From: Entamoeba invadens IP1
Taxonomy: Eukaryota > Evosea > Mastigamoebida > Endamoebidae
NCBI RefSeq assembly: GCF_000330505.1
Contig: NW_004440113.1
Span: forward strand, 226,134-290,133
Length of the DNA: 64,000 nt
Direction of reading: 5' to 3'
Shown: positions 50,349 through 60,652 of the stretch, piece by piece
How positions within the stretch are numbered: position 1 is the stretch's first letter
How the letters are laid out: each line of letters opens with the position of its first letter
Notes under the pieces: generated by a model
Seen by the model: the letters and a program-made list of their open reading frames with translations, nothing else
The model's database searches: none
What the model was told of the DNA's origin: nothing
Program-made: the position numbers and the translations under genes

Positions 50349-50925
50349 TGCCTTTTTTAATTCTTTTTTTTATCTATTAATAACTATCTGAAGTATAGTT
50401 TGTTCTATTAGAATAAAACTAGACTTTTAAATAAATCGAAATGAATTGAAATGAAGTGGAATTGGAGGTGTTGTAATAAATTAAAAATTCGATATTTACT
50501 AATTAATTATAGTATATTATTAGTAAAAACATTTAATATATAACTAGTCATTGATATAGTTAAAAAGTAGATTGCTATTGGAGAATTGGAGACGTAATAT
50601 GACAACATACGGCGTACTATGGAACTCCTATCTCTTGAAGCATAGTTGGGTTAATCTCAATGAATAACTCTTCACCGTAAACCTCCACCGAGAACCGGTT
50701 TCTTTTTACAATGCTTCAATTAATAGCATTATTGTCTTTCTATTCCATTACTACTCTCATTCTTTCAAATTATGGGATCTCAACTTTTATCATTATAATA
50801 AAATTTTTGTTATATTTTTATTATTTGTTTAGTATAATAAGAATAAATATAACCGATCGAAACTATTTCGATAGAATTAATTTAATACTTTTAATAAAAT
50901 AAAAAGTGAAAAAACTGAAAAAAAA
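50349..50925. other. intergenic region with an orphan coding-like segment
   Basis: Mostly AT-rich. On the minus strand, 50617-50715 reads SIVKRNRFSVEVYGEELFIE, then INPTMLQEIGVP and a stop, with coding composition. It may be the last exon of a decayed or unresolved gene. The plus-strand frame at 50711-50902 is hydrophobic noise. Confidence 0.45.
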
Positions 50926-51207
50926 ATGTCGCGTTACCAACAAAGACTTACCGCAATCTCAGACCTCTCATCATTCATGGGCAAAACGGTGATCGTTGAA
51001 TTTAATTCCGGCAGAATTCTTGAGGGCAATCTTGAGAATTATGACGACCGATTCAATTTGTATTTGACAAATGTGATTGAGAGAATGAAAGACCAAAATA
51101 ACAAAAACGTGTTTACTGGTGAAACCCGAAATTTGGCGGAAGTTTTTTGTAAAGGGCCTTCTGTGATCGATTTAACTCTTAAAGAAGGGATGATTGAAAT
51201 AAATTAA
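50926..51207 (+). CDS. LSM7: Sm-like protein LSM7
   Basis: 93 residues. The Sm fold is complete. Sm1 has DLSSFMGKTVIVEFNSGR and EGNLENYDDRFNLYL. Sm2 has LAEVFCKGPSVIDL, the 'CKG' variant of the LSM7-type CRGT motif. The ERMKDQNN loop and TGETRNLAEVFC line up best with LSM7 among the Lsm proteins. LSM7 is part of the Lsm1-7 decay ring and the Lsm2-8 U6 snRNA ring. Assignment to LSM7 rather than another Lsm is inference from the Sm1-Sm2 loop. Confidence 0.82.
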   Translation: MSRYQQRLTAISDLSSFMGKTVIVEFNSGRILEGNLENYDDRFNLYLTNVIERMKDQNNKNVFTGETRNLAEVFCKGPSVIDLTLKEGMIEIN

Positions 51208-51549
51208 CTTTTTTAGCTTTCTTAATTTTTCCCATTTATTATATTTTAATAACAAAAATATAATAAAGTATACCATATGAATAATAAAAATAATATTACT
51301 ACTATAAATACTATACTTCTAGTATTCCGCCTTATTTTTGATGCGATCTATAAAATAGCAATTTTAAGATTCTTGAAAAACAAAATTTGTAACAGAAAAA
51401 CAAAAAATGAAGGGTTTTCCAAAAAAACAAAAAGAAAAGATATAGTAAAACAAAAGAAAACAAAGTATTAACAAAGAATTAATAAAGAACTATAGTTAAG
51501 TAAACCCATAGAACTAAATAAGAAGCGGGTTTGTGGATAGAGTCTTGAG
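51208..51549. other. intergenic region
   Basis: About 340 bases between LSM7 and RPL7. It contains a Lys-rich spurious frame; no gene or repeat is recognised. Confidence 0.5.
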
Positions 51550-52272
51550 ATGAGTGGGAAGGTGTCCACAGCCGAACAAAGACAAGCCGTTGCTGCACAG
51601 AAGCCGACCAAAGCGGAAATTGAGAAGAAGCGCCACGAAGAGATCAAAGCCATTCGCGTTGAATTAGTGAAGCGTGCGATAGCTCATCGACAAGAGAGAC
51701 TCACCAAGGACAGAGCCATTGCCAAAGCCAAGAAAGAAGCTATGATCAATGGAGATTTGTATGCTGAAGCCGAACAGAAATTGATCGTTGCAATTAGAAT
51801 TAGAGGTATCAACAACGTCTCTCCAAAGATTAGAAAGACTTTGAAATTGTTGAGACTCAGACAAATCAACAACGCCGTCTTTATTAGAGCTAACGCTTCG
51901 ACTCTTAAAATGTTGAAAATCGTCGAGCCTTATATCACTTACGGATACCCATCATTGAAGACGGTTTCTGACCTTATCTACGCTAGAGGCGCTTTGAAGA
52001 TGAAGGGTGACAGACAGAAAATCACTTCAAACGAATTGGTCAAAAAAGTCTTCGACAAGAGAGCTGACATCATCTGCGTCGAGGATATCGTCCACGAAAT
52101 CTTCACCGTCGGAAAGAACTTCAAACTCGTCAACTCAGCTTTGGCTCCTTTCAAGTTGAACAACCAGAAGGGTAAACTCGCCAGAAAGAACAAGAAAATC
52201 CACTTCATCTTGGGCGGCGCTTTCGGTAACCGTGAAACTATGATCAATAAACTCTTAAGAACCATGATTTAA
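51550..52272 (+). CDS. RPL7: 60S ribosomal protein L7 (uL30)
   Basis: 240 residues, single exon. The N-terminal basic helix is typical of eukaryotic L7. The L30 core contains VAIRIRGINNVSPKIRKTL, LRLRQINNAVFIRAN, KIVEPYITYGYPSLKTVSDL and a C-terminal GGAFGNRETMINKLLRTM. It has normal length and all expected blocks. Codon use is strongly biased to A/T-ending codons but with the higher GC of an expressed gene. Confidence 0.95.
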   Translation: MSGKVSTAEQRQAVAAQKPTKAEIEKKRHEEIKAIRVELVKRAIAHRQERLTKDRAIAKAKKEAMINGDLYAEAEQKLIVAIRIRGINNVSPKIRKTLKLLRLRQINNAVFIRANASTLKMLKIVEPYITYGYPSLKTVSDLIYARGALKMKGDRQKITSNELVKKVFDKRADIICVEDIVHEIFTVGKNFKLVNSALAPFKLNNQKGKLARKNKKIHFILGGAFGNRETMINKLLRTMI

Positions 52273-52406
52273 GTCACTCTTCCCTTTTGTGATTTGTTCT
52301 TATATAATTAAACTATATTATATCTATTATATATCTATTATATTTATTTTGTATCTATTATATTTTAAAGAGATAAAATTAATAGAATAGATATAATAAA
52401 AGTGTC

Positions 52407-52985
52407 TTACGAGTTGTAATTAACGTATTTTGCTTGATCTAATATATCGACTAAATTGACTTCGATTTCCGTCGAAGTCTTGTTGCCTTGAAGGACATCA
52501 TTGACAAAACGACATTCGACTTTGTATTTCAACATTTCTAAAGCACCACGAATGATACCACAATAGATATTTGAATACCATAACTTTTGTTTTAACTTGT
52601 CGGGAAGTTGGACATACTCGGACAACACGTTGTTGGGTAATGAGATACGCCACTGCTTCTCGTGAACTTCAAAACACTCGCAATTCATCCCAAGAAACAT
52701 TTTAAAGGCAACAAAAGTGATTGACTCAATGTGTTCTTTAAATGATATACACTTCGTCGACATCTTCCCTTCTACCTTCGCTAGATACTCCTCGACTAGA
52801 CGTATACCAATGTTATATCCCATGTCCTCCAATTCCGCATTCACTTTGTCCGCATCAAAATCGTTCTCACGGAGAAGCTGCACAACTATTCCTCCGTACG
52901 TCATCGTCAATAACTCGCTGTTGATTTTTTTCATCTCTCCCCACACCACATCCCCAGCTTTTTGCTTCTCACTCTTCGAAATCAT
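52407..52985 (-). CDS. TRAPPC3: TRAPP complex subunit 3 (Bet3)
   Basis: The ATG at 52985 (192 residues) is chosen because TATTTAAA, GAACTT and an AAAAATCG initiator lie just upstream and would be inside a longer frame. Conserved Bet3 blocks are SELLTMTYGGIVVQLLRE, LEDMGYNIGIRLVEEYLAK, the palmitoylation-site-like cysteine at residue 79 (TKCISF), FVAFKMFLGM, and YSNIYCGIIRGALEMLKYKV. TRAPPC3 is a core subunit of the TRAPP exchange factor for Rab1 in ER-Golgi traffic. Normal size and intact core. Confidence 0.92.
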   Translation of the reverse strand: MISKSEKQKAGDVVWGEMKKINSELLTMTYGGIVVQLLRENDFDADKVNAELEDMGYNIGIRLVEEYLAKVEGKMSTKCISFKEHIESITFVAFKMFLGMNCECFEVHEKQWRISLPNNVLSEYVQLPDKLKQKLWYSNIYCGIIRGALEMLKYKVECRFVNDVLQGNKTSTEIEVNLVDILDQAKYVNYNS

Positions 52986-52986
52986 T

Positions 52987-53018
52987 GCGATTTTTAAGTT
53001 CCTCACTTGTTTTAAATA
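52987..53018 (-). promoter_or_regulatory. TRAPPC3 core promoter
   Basis: On the minus strand, TATTTAAA (53011-53018), GAACTT (52996-53001) and initiator AAAAATCGC (52987-52995) precede the ATG at 52985. This decides the start codon. Confidence 0.72.
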
Positions 53019-53194
53019 CCAAACTCAATAAACTATTGTTTAATAGTTTATAATAATAAATGGAAATTTAAACTAGTCATTACTAGTTAGTTTATTATTA
53101 AGAGTGTTAAACTATACTTTACTATGTTTTATTAATACAGTATTGGTTGTGGTAGTTAATAATAAATAAAACTATAGTTATAGTTTAACAATCA

Positions 53195-53732
53195 CTACAA
53201 TGCACTTAAGTCTTTGATAACCATCTGCACTATTTTATCCTTTGCTGTGACTGGTTGTGTGTTTGCAATCTCCCCGTCGATCGAAGCAATAGCATCGTCT
53301 AAAAGACCAACGATTTTTTGAGAGACTAATGAGAGCTTTTTGTGAACCGTCGAGTATGTGGACGTGTCGTTTGGGTTGGTTGTTATGAACTGTGAATAAA
53401 TAGTCCGGAGTTCGGCTTCCATCTGTGTGTCACATTGGTTGATGGTTACTATTAGTTTTGGTAAAATAACTATTAAAAAACTAAAAAGGGACAAACTTGT
53501 TGAAGCTCTGGAGCGACGTTAGGGGGAAGTTGAACTTTTTTGAAGTCCTCAAAGAACTCGGGAGAAAGAGACTCTTCAACTGATTTGTTTTTTGAACCAT
53601 TTAAATCATACATATCGTCACTAATTTTTCTATTTATCATTTTGTTGTCATTTTGTGGGAGATTGGAAAAACAAACTTTGAAAAGTCAGACAAAACGGAA
53701 ATGATCGACTGAATTGTTTGGGACGTCGACAT
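53195..53732 (-). CDS. small helical protein, three exons
   Basis: Exons 53677-53732, 53497-53629 and 53195-53422 give 138 residues. Both introns start GTTTGT and end in AG, and the phases fit (2, then 0). The joined sequence reads MSTSQTIQSIISVLSDFSKK, ISDDMYDLNGSKNKSVEESL, FFEDFKKVQLPPNVAPELQQ, then a helical C-terminus ending MVIKDLSAL. There is no signal peptide or TM. Its size and helix content fit a small complex subunit such as a Mediator or tethering component, but no family is recognised. A two-exon model starting at 53640 is possible but leaves the GTTTGT...TAG at 53630-53676 unexplained. Confidence 0.6.
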
Positions 53733-54165
53733 CACAATCTTCGCTATGTCTTTCAAAGTTTTCTTACGTGGCGGATTTGTTTTAAAATATATTATTATTG
53801 TATTATATTTTTACTATTTTTCAATTTGATATTTTTGTATGGTTTTTTTTATATATTTTATACCATTTATTTATAGTTTCATTTTTTTGTTTTTTTCTTC
53901 TCTTCATCTTGTTTTGATCATTTTCTTTGCTCTACTGAAGAATAAACTCGCCTCGTTTCGGTTGTTCGTGTTCTGCATTAAATGTTTAAATTATTTAAGA
54001 CTTTGAAATAAGAGTGTGTGATGAAATTATCTTTTTTCCAAAACACCTACAAATAGATAGTAATGTAACTATAATAAAACCATACTTAATAACAAGAGAA
54101 GCATCAAAACAAAACTCAAAGCGAACTAGTACAAATGAGGGTTTCTGTATTATAATTATTATTCT
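53733..54165. other. intergenic region with a 24-codon minus-strand frame
   Basis: AT-rich, with a short minus-strand open frame from 53978 (MQNTNNRNEASLFFSRAKKM) that has coding-like composition but no donor site. It could be a 5' UTR ORF of the neighbouring gene. No other feature. Confidence 0.4.
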
Positions 54166-55062
54166 ATGTCGACACGACGAGGAAACACAAAGAAATTAGG
54201 CCAAAAGCACCAAAATATAACTGCATTCAAGGATTACAAAGGCGCGACTGTTTACAAAAAGATTAAAGCACTTCCCAATGAAGGGTTGTGCCAGAAGTGC
54301 TACGACACTATCGAGTGGAAAAAGAAATTCCACAAATATAAACCCTTGAAACAACCCGCCGTATGCTTCGACTGTAAACAGAAAGTTGTCAGATTCGCTT
54401 ATCACACAATGTGTCAGGAGTGCGCGGAAAAGGCGGGAGTATGTGCTAAGTGTAGGTTGCCAAAGCCAATTTACAAGTTTGTTTCTCAGTCATTATATCT
54501 TAGTCAATTACACTGGATTGTTACAGCAAATTTGTTTAAAATAATTTTTTATGCATTTGAAAAGTTTTTTTTATTCACTGTTTTGGGAAGAATGTTAGGG
54601 AAAATCAATCAGAGATGTTATTCGTTTTGATTAAAAGTTTTTATATTATGTTTGGAAAAAACGAATTTTAATACTGTATATATAACAATATTTATTTACC
54701 AATTTACTATACATTGAACAAGAATAACAAATAGAGAATTTAAGAAACCAAAAACTATAGAACCAGAGGAAGAGGAATATCTTTATAAATACGCATTACT
54801 TTCACTTAGAAAGAAAAAGTCACTTGACAGACAACTCGAGAAGAATCCAGAGTTGAACAAATATGAGGCTATAAAAGCATACGAGTTGAATGACAAAGAC
54901 AGTTTTGACGATGACGAGAGTGAAGACTCAAACGAGGAAGGCGAGGAGAAAAATGAAAAAACTAAAAGCGAAACAATGAAATCGGAAATGAAAGAAAAAG
55001 AGAAAAGTGAAGAGGAAGAGGAAGATAGCGAAGAAGATTTTGATGATGACGAGAGTGATTGA
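54166..55062 (+). CDS. C9orf85-like (DUF2039) Cys-rich protein with acidic tail
   Basis: Exons 54166-54476 and 54735-55062 give 212 residues; the intron starts GTTTGT and ends TAG, and phase is kept. The N-terminal ~105 residues match the conserved C9orf85 family: RRGNTKKLGQKHQN, then three CxxC pairs, CQKCYDTIEWKKKFHKYKPL, VCFDCKQK, MCQECAEKAGVCAKCR. The second exon adds a lysine- and glutamate-rich tail (KEFKKPKTIEPEEEEYLYKY, ending with about 40 acidic residues). The family is widespread in eukaryotes with no known function; the cysteines probably bind zinc. Confidence 0.85.
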
Positions 55063-55252
55063 GTTTTTTTATTTTCTTTAGTAGTTTCAAATCTCAAGAT
55101 GTCAGAATGTCTGAAGATTGAGATTATCAAAACGAAAGTGCATAAATGGAAAGAAAATGAAAGGAAATTATGTAACAAAGTATTGGTGAAACAAACACAT
55201 TTGTTTAAAATGTGTTGGATACTTGTAAAATAAAAAGACAATATTCAGTTAC

Positions 55253-55630
55253 TTAGTAAATTCTCTGCATTGGGTGATAGTAGTTCATTGGGTATTGACC
55301 ATATTGAAAATAGGGAGCTCCAAATTGGCCATTCCCAAAAATGTGGTTGTAAAATAAAGCGTCGTCGTAGGGTGCTGGGTTTTGTCCGAGATCATATTCA
55401 TTTTCGTCGTCATCAAACTCCTCTTCGTCATCGTCGTATTCATCGTCGTCATAGTCCTCCTCAAAATCGTCTTCAACCGCGTCGTCGTAATCAAACTCTT
55501 CTTCGTCATCATCAAGTTGATACTCCTCATTGTAGTCATTGTCGTAGTCATCATCGAGTTCAAAATTTTCGCCTTCCTCGGCTTTTACAGCCAAAAACAT
55601 TGCAAACAACACATACAACAACATCTCCAT
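55253..55630 (-). CDS. secreted acidic protein, paralogue-like to 6913-7290
   Basis: The ATG at 55630 gives 125 residues starting MEMLLYVLFAMFLAVKAEEG, a signal peptide cleaved near KAEE. About 65 residues of Asp, Glu and Tyr follow, then NEYDLGQNPAPYDD, the same junction as EFELTQEPAPEGGD in the gene at 6913. The C-terminus is aromatic (APYFQYGQYPMNYYHPMQ). It is probably an exported polyanionic protein. Function is unknown. Confidence 0.68.
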   Translation of the reverse strand: MEMLLYVLFAMFLAVKAEEGENFELDDDYDNDYNEEYQLDDDEEEFDYDDAVEDDFEEDYDDDEYDDDEEEFDDDENEYDLGQNPAPYDDALFYNHIFGNGQFGAPYFQYGQYPMNYYHPMQRIY

Positions 55631-56047
55631 GTTTATAAAATATGCTTTTCTAGAAGCACAAAAAGACTCTTTTTTCAAAAATTCTTTCAAAAATACTTTT
55701 TTGAAATTAAATTAATTCAAATCTACTTTTTGTAGTTTAATAATACAAATTTGCTGTTTTAATTTTTGGGTCTAATAATTTAGAGTTTTTTGATGATTTT
55801 AGAATTCATATTATTAAAAAATCATACTTTTTAGAATCTATTATTAAAATTTGATACTTTTATAAAACTTAAAATGATTATATTTTTTTTATTTATCTAT
55901 TAATAAAACTAAAAAACTAATATTTTTTTAAAACAAAATTTTATCGTTGTTTATTAATAATAGTTTTTTATTAGATAAACTATAATTATAGTTATTAATA
56001 TGTAACTATATAAATAATTAGTATATTATGTTATGGTATAAAACATA
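55631..56047. other. AT-rich intergenic region
   Basis: About 415 bases upstream of the acidic protein, up to the TA (56046-56047) of the next element. No gene. Confidence 0.45.
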
Positions 56048-56959
56048 CAGTATGACAAGTTTGACTTAAACGACAAGTTTGGGTTAAATGGTAAAAATTA
56101 TAGTTCAATTATAATATTTTTCGAACTATAACCTGAACTAATAAATTGCTTTTTTATAATCAAGTTTATATAAAAAATTGAATAATAAAAAGCAAGCAAA
56201 AACCCAAACACACTATATAAAGAATAAGAAAGCTATAAACCAGTAAAGATACTAATAAACTACTACATATTCATAATCATCATCAACATTTTAATGTGAA
56301 CTTAACAATAAAGTTTTATTAATATTTGACGAATAAAGTAACTATAATAGTTCAAATTCAATTCAATTATAAATACAGTCTGACTTCTCCAGAGTGTGTA
56401 ATTATTATTTTTGCTGTTCTCTATTATTTGGGCATTTCTTAAGAACAAACCCGAATATAACATAAACTTGCTTTTTAAAGAGTGGGTCCACGTTTTATTA
56501 GCCAAAATCAAGCGGAGATTCTTAATAAATCCCACTCTTGACAGGTTTGGCAGTTTTTCCTTTCGTTGAATTCGTTTTTATGGATATTATTATTTAATTA
56601 AGTTAAAAGCAGTATTCTTCCATCGCGATAGGAAATACCGCTGATTTATCATATTAAAATAAATATAAAGTAACACAAACGTTTTCGAATGAAGTAGAAA
56701 ATGTTTGACGTGTTTGAACTCAACGAAACAAACACGTTAAAACATATAAAACAATACTTAACATGTGTTTTGGTTTTATTTTTCAAGATCAGAGTGTAAC
56801 ATAAAACAATAGAATTAATAATAATTTAAATATTATTTTATTTAACCATTTAATTTTTTTCTAGTTTAACCCACTGTTTACTATAATAATTGGTTTTTAA
56901 ACCATTAACGTGAACCATTTAAGTCAAACTATTCCATTTAAGGCAAACTTGTCTAACTG
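56048..56959. mobile_element. mariner-like element with repeated subterminal units
   Basis: 912 bp between TA dinucleotides (56046-56047 and 56960-56961). The ends are CAGTATGACAAGTTTG and CAGTTAGACAAGTTTG in inverted orientation. Each end carries two tandem ~19-bp units of the form ACAAGTTTGACTTAAA(C/T)G, diverged between ends. CAGT termini and TA flanks place it with Tc1/mariner. A 77-residue minus-strand frame inside (56302-56535) shows no clear transposase motif. Confidence 0.7.
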
Positions 56960-56961
56960 TA

Positions 56962-58000
56962 ATGGATAACATTTTTTTTCCAAGTATTTAATTATTTAAA
57001 TTATTATTTTAATAATTATTAATAAATATAAATAATAGTAATTAGAAATATATTATATTAATTATAAATACAGTCAAATATTTAGTCAAATTGTATCTTT
57101 TTTAATTTTTTACTAAATAATAAATAATAACCAAATTATCTCAGTTTAGTATGTTGTTAAATGAATAACCACTAACCACACAATCTACATATCATAATAG
57201 ATATTTGAATAATTCTGTTAACATAATATGAGTAATTACAAAGTTGTTAATGAGATATAACAAACAACATTCAATATAAATAAAATACATATCATATTAT
57301 CACACAATAAAACTTGTAAGTTGTTGAATTATTTGATCAAAATAAACACTGTTTAATTATCATTTCATTTTGATCAAAGCCACAATGAATATTTAAACAA
57401 TTATCAAACAACACTTTCATTGAATTATTTAAATGTTAAAATATATCAAAGATTTTTTTGGTGTATTTCCCAAATATTATTGAATATAATTTATGAAACT
57501 ATAAATAATAGTTTTATGGTACTACGCGCCGTATGATAGAATCTTATGTAAAATTACTTTCCGCTCCATAATTATTATAAAGTACCCAATCAATCCAATT
57601 AAAAGATCTATTTTCTCAATAACGCAATACAAAACTTCTTCATCGCAAACACGATTCATACATCTTAATTATTTGAATAATATATTATAACATTTTTATA
57701 TTAAAATTTACTATTCATTCTATCTCATAAAAAGCAAAGAACAAATTGCCGTTTTTTCATAGTTCTTTAATAGTACAAAAAACTAAACGAAGTTATACTT
57801 TGAATCCCCTATAATGCAGAAGGAGGCACGAAAAGAAGACCGCAGTCAAAGAAAAGTGAATTAACTCTTTTCATCCCGATATATTAAGCAAAGTCAATCC
57901 GATATAATCAGAGTTATCATTCATTCCCAACAAATCAAAAATCCCCAATTACGTTCGAAACTCTTACGTGCATGTGACAAATGAACTGGGAAATCAGTGG
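56962..58000. other. AT-rich region upstream of the VHS gene
   Basis: About 1.04 kb. A short frame MQKEARKEDRSQRKVN begins at 57814 and could be an upstream ORF. No GAACT box is clearly placed. Nothing else. Confidence 0.4.
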
Positions 58001-59195
58001 ATGTCAAAAAAGTCTGTTCCTTTAAGCGAAATAGTACAACAAGCAGTAAGCGACTTAAACCCGTCGCCACCCGTCCAACGATTCCAAGTCCTTGCAAACC
58101 TCACATTAAAGGTCGAAGCGTCGTGTAAGCCCCTTCGCTCGCAAATGATTGAGAAGATGAAAAAGTACATAGACAAGAACATCAGCGATAAAGAGATGTT
58201 CTACGTCTTTTGTTTATGCGACCATTTAGTCGTTAATTCGCACACATTTAGAAAGCAAGTTTTGGACATCGACTTCATCATGCTTCTTGAGACTATTGGA
58301 CAGTTTAAAGTTTGTTCCTTGTCTGTCGGTCGACTCTTTCAAGTGACTTGTAGAACAAACCGACCTTCACGAGAAATAGAACGCCCGAGAACATAGTGAA
58401 TAAAATCAAATCGATGATCCAACAATGGGGCAATAAGTTCCCAAATGAACTCGCAGAGTACGATTTCCTCTACGAGAAGTACAAACAACTTGGAATTAAG
58501 TTTCCAGAAATGTCCCCCGTCAAAGGAGTCAACCCAGCAAATGCAGAACAACTCCCACAAGATATTAAAAAATTGATTGCGACGTGTAAAGTGAAAGAAA
58601 AGGAGATCCAAGACACTATTAAATCAGCAACACACGTCGAAGAACTCATTCAATTGTACAGAGAAGTCACCGACTTGAATTGGTTTGTTTTATAGTTCTT
58701 TTTACTATTCAATTAATAAGTAGCCAACTCGTCGACTCACAAACTAAAATCATCCAAAAGCGTGCACTCTACGACTCGGAAAAGGTCGACAAACTTAACG
58801 CTTTCGTCGATAACTACCAATCGTGTTTACAATTACTCGCAAACCAAATTAATATCAATAGAACTTATCACATCACTACTACAGTCCCACCAGTAGAACA
58901 CGGCGCAAGTCCTTTTGTCGAAAGTGAAAACCCAAAGGACATCATCGCAGATAGACGTATCGGGATTCTGCCTGGAGAAAAGGCCCCTGTTATTAAAAAC
59001 CCAGTCGGACTGTTAAAACCACCCCCTTCAAATGGAATACCACTCATCAGTCCCGTCCATAGAACAGTGTCTATGTATGAAGACGAATTTAACAAACAAG
59101 TCATCGTCTCGTCCGATTCGTATTTCTCAACAGACTCTTTGGGAACAGAAAACGTCAATGAAGATACTGACTTCGAGACTCCATATCTGCTTTGA
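58001..59195 (+). CDS. VHS-domain protein A
   Basis: Exons 58001-58309, 58354-58682 and 58724-59195 give 369 residues. The introns (44 and 41 bases) start GTTTGT and end TAG. The VHS/ENTH-like superhelix spans about residues 5-160: PLSEIVQQAVSDLN, EMFYVFCLCDHLVVNSHTFR, then IKSMIQQWGNKFPNELAEYD and YEKYKQLGIKFPEM, the typical VHS end. A GAT-like helical segment follows (CKVKEKEIQDTIKSATHVEE, KVDKLNAFVDNYQSCL). The C-terminus is Pro/Ser-rich. VHS-GAT proteins (TOM1, GGA, Hrs) sort ubiquitinated cargo at endosomes and the Golgi. It is paralogous to the gene at 60653-61976. Confidence 0.78.
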
Positions 59196-59924
59196 TGTAT
59201 TTCCTGTTATTTTTATTCATTCTTTTTTACTCTTGTTAGTTCAGGTCATTTATAATTTATTTATTAATATATGTATTAGAACATATTTACTATAAATAAA
59301 AAGACTCTATTTTTAAGAACTTATAGTAACTTATTTACTATAAATGTATTAACATATTATTATATGTTTATTATCTAACTACTATTGTATAAGAAGGTGT
59401 GTAAAATAGATAAAGTTGTTTTGTTTTAAAACACAGAAAACTTAACACATTCATTAATCGTGTTATTGTGTCAATTAATTAAATAACTATATTTATTACA
59501 ATTAAATACATATCTCTTGTATTTTATTCGAAGTAAACTGTAATTCAAATAGTTAATTTAATTATTCAAAAGTTGTTTATTTTTAATTTAAAATAATTAA
59601 AAACAAGTGATTTAACTATTATAATTTTAGTATTTCAAATTAATATAACATAATATATCAAGTGTGTAAAAAAAGTGTTTTAATTATTTTTATTACATAT
59701 GTGTATTAAACACTGTGACTTATTTTTTTTATAAAGATTTCAAATACGAATATGTATTAATTCACTTCTCAAATTGAAGCCAAAAAATACATAAGGATTT
59801 AATTGTGTATGTATACCGGTAAATAAAATATGATTTATATACGTAATAATATAATAATTGTCCGATATAATTATATTAATAAAAACCCAATCATCTATAT
59901 AAACTTTAAAACAAGTAACAAAAG
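59196..59924. other. AT-rich intergenic region
   Basis: About 730 bases, nearly all A/T. No gene, repeat or RNA is recognised. Confidence 0.5.
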
Positions 59925-60479
59925 ATGGCTGAAACACAAGACGTGCTCGACAAGAAAATTGAGTCTCTTAAGACGCGAATTAATGATCAAGAACGTGTTC
60001 TCCGTCAGATGTTGTGGTTTGGCGACTATAGTTTTGCAAGTGAGCAATTACACTTTGATCGTGATGGCTTAAAAATTGAGTGTCGTGAGACTGCACCCAA
60101 CAAGCCATATGCCCTCCTCTTTTTATACATTCCAATCAACTCCTTTTCTATTCGTGTAATTCAAGGTAAGGCTTCCATTGGTTTTATAACTTTGAACCAA
60201 CCCATTCCTCTCGATTGCAACATTTCTGTCATATCAGATCAAACCAAAGTCTTAATGTACGACAGAACTTACATTGGTCCGCTTGACTTGACCAAAAAGC
60301 AACGTTCAAACTTTGTCTTCAATGATGGCGTAGTAACAACAACCTTCAATCCTGCCACAAACACCATTTCCTTCGAACAAGGAAAAGTGAAAGACGATGA
60401 TGTCTTTGTCAATGTTTACGAAGAAGACTTGTACCCACTTATTGCCTTTAAGGATGATACTGTCATTCAAGTCCTTTAA
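59925..60479 (+). CDS. hypothetical protein, coiled coil plus beta-rich domain
   Basis: 184 residues. An N-terminal coiled coil (about residues 5-30) is followed by a beta-rich domain: LWFGDYSFASEQLHFDRDGL, LLFLYIPINSFSIRVI, IGFITLNQPIPLDC, and the ending VNVYEEDLYPLIAFKDDTVI. The last strand resembles the end of SPRY-like sandwiches (LYPx...V), but this is weak. It sits exactly between the two VHS paralogues, in the orientation of the first. Function is unknown. Confidence 0.65.
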   Translation: MAETQDVLDKKIESLKTRINDQERVLRQMLWFGDYSFASEQLHFDRDGLKIECRETAPNKPYALLFLYIPINSFSIRVIQGKASIGFITLNQPIPLDCNISVISDQTKVLMYDRTYIGPLDLTKKQRSNFVFNDGVVTTTFNPATNTISFEQGKVKDDDVFVNVYEEDLYPLIAFKDDTVIQVL

Positions 60480-60652
60480 TTCACCTTTTAACTTCTTTTG
60501 TACACAACACTTCTTTAAATTAATATATAATATAATAATTTTATTTAATATAATATAAGATAAATTAATAAAATATAATATATATTAATATATTATAGTA
60601 TAAAAACAAAATAAGTGAAAAATAACAAATGAATAACAAGAAATACACAGAG

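Noticed and set aside
50711..50902. 63-residue hydrophobic plus-strand frame before LSM7
   Set aside because: AT-derived Leu/Ile/Tyr run in the LSM7 upstream region; no support.
54783..55241. Minus-strand Ser/Phe-rich frame
   Set aside because: Antisense of the acidic second exon of the C9orf85-like gene.
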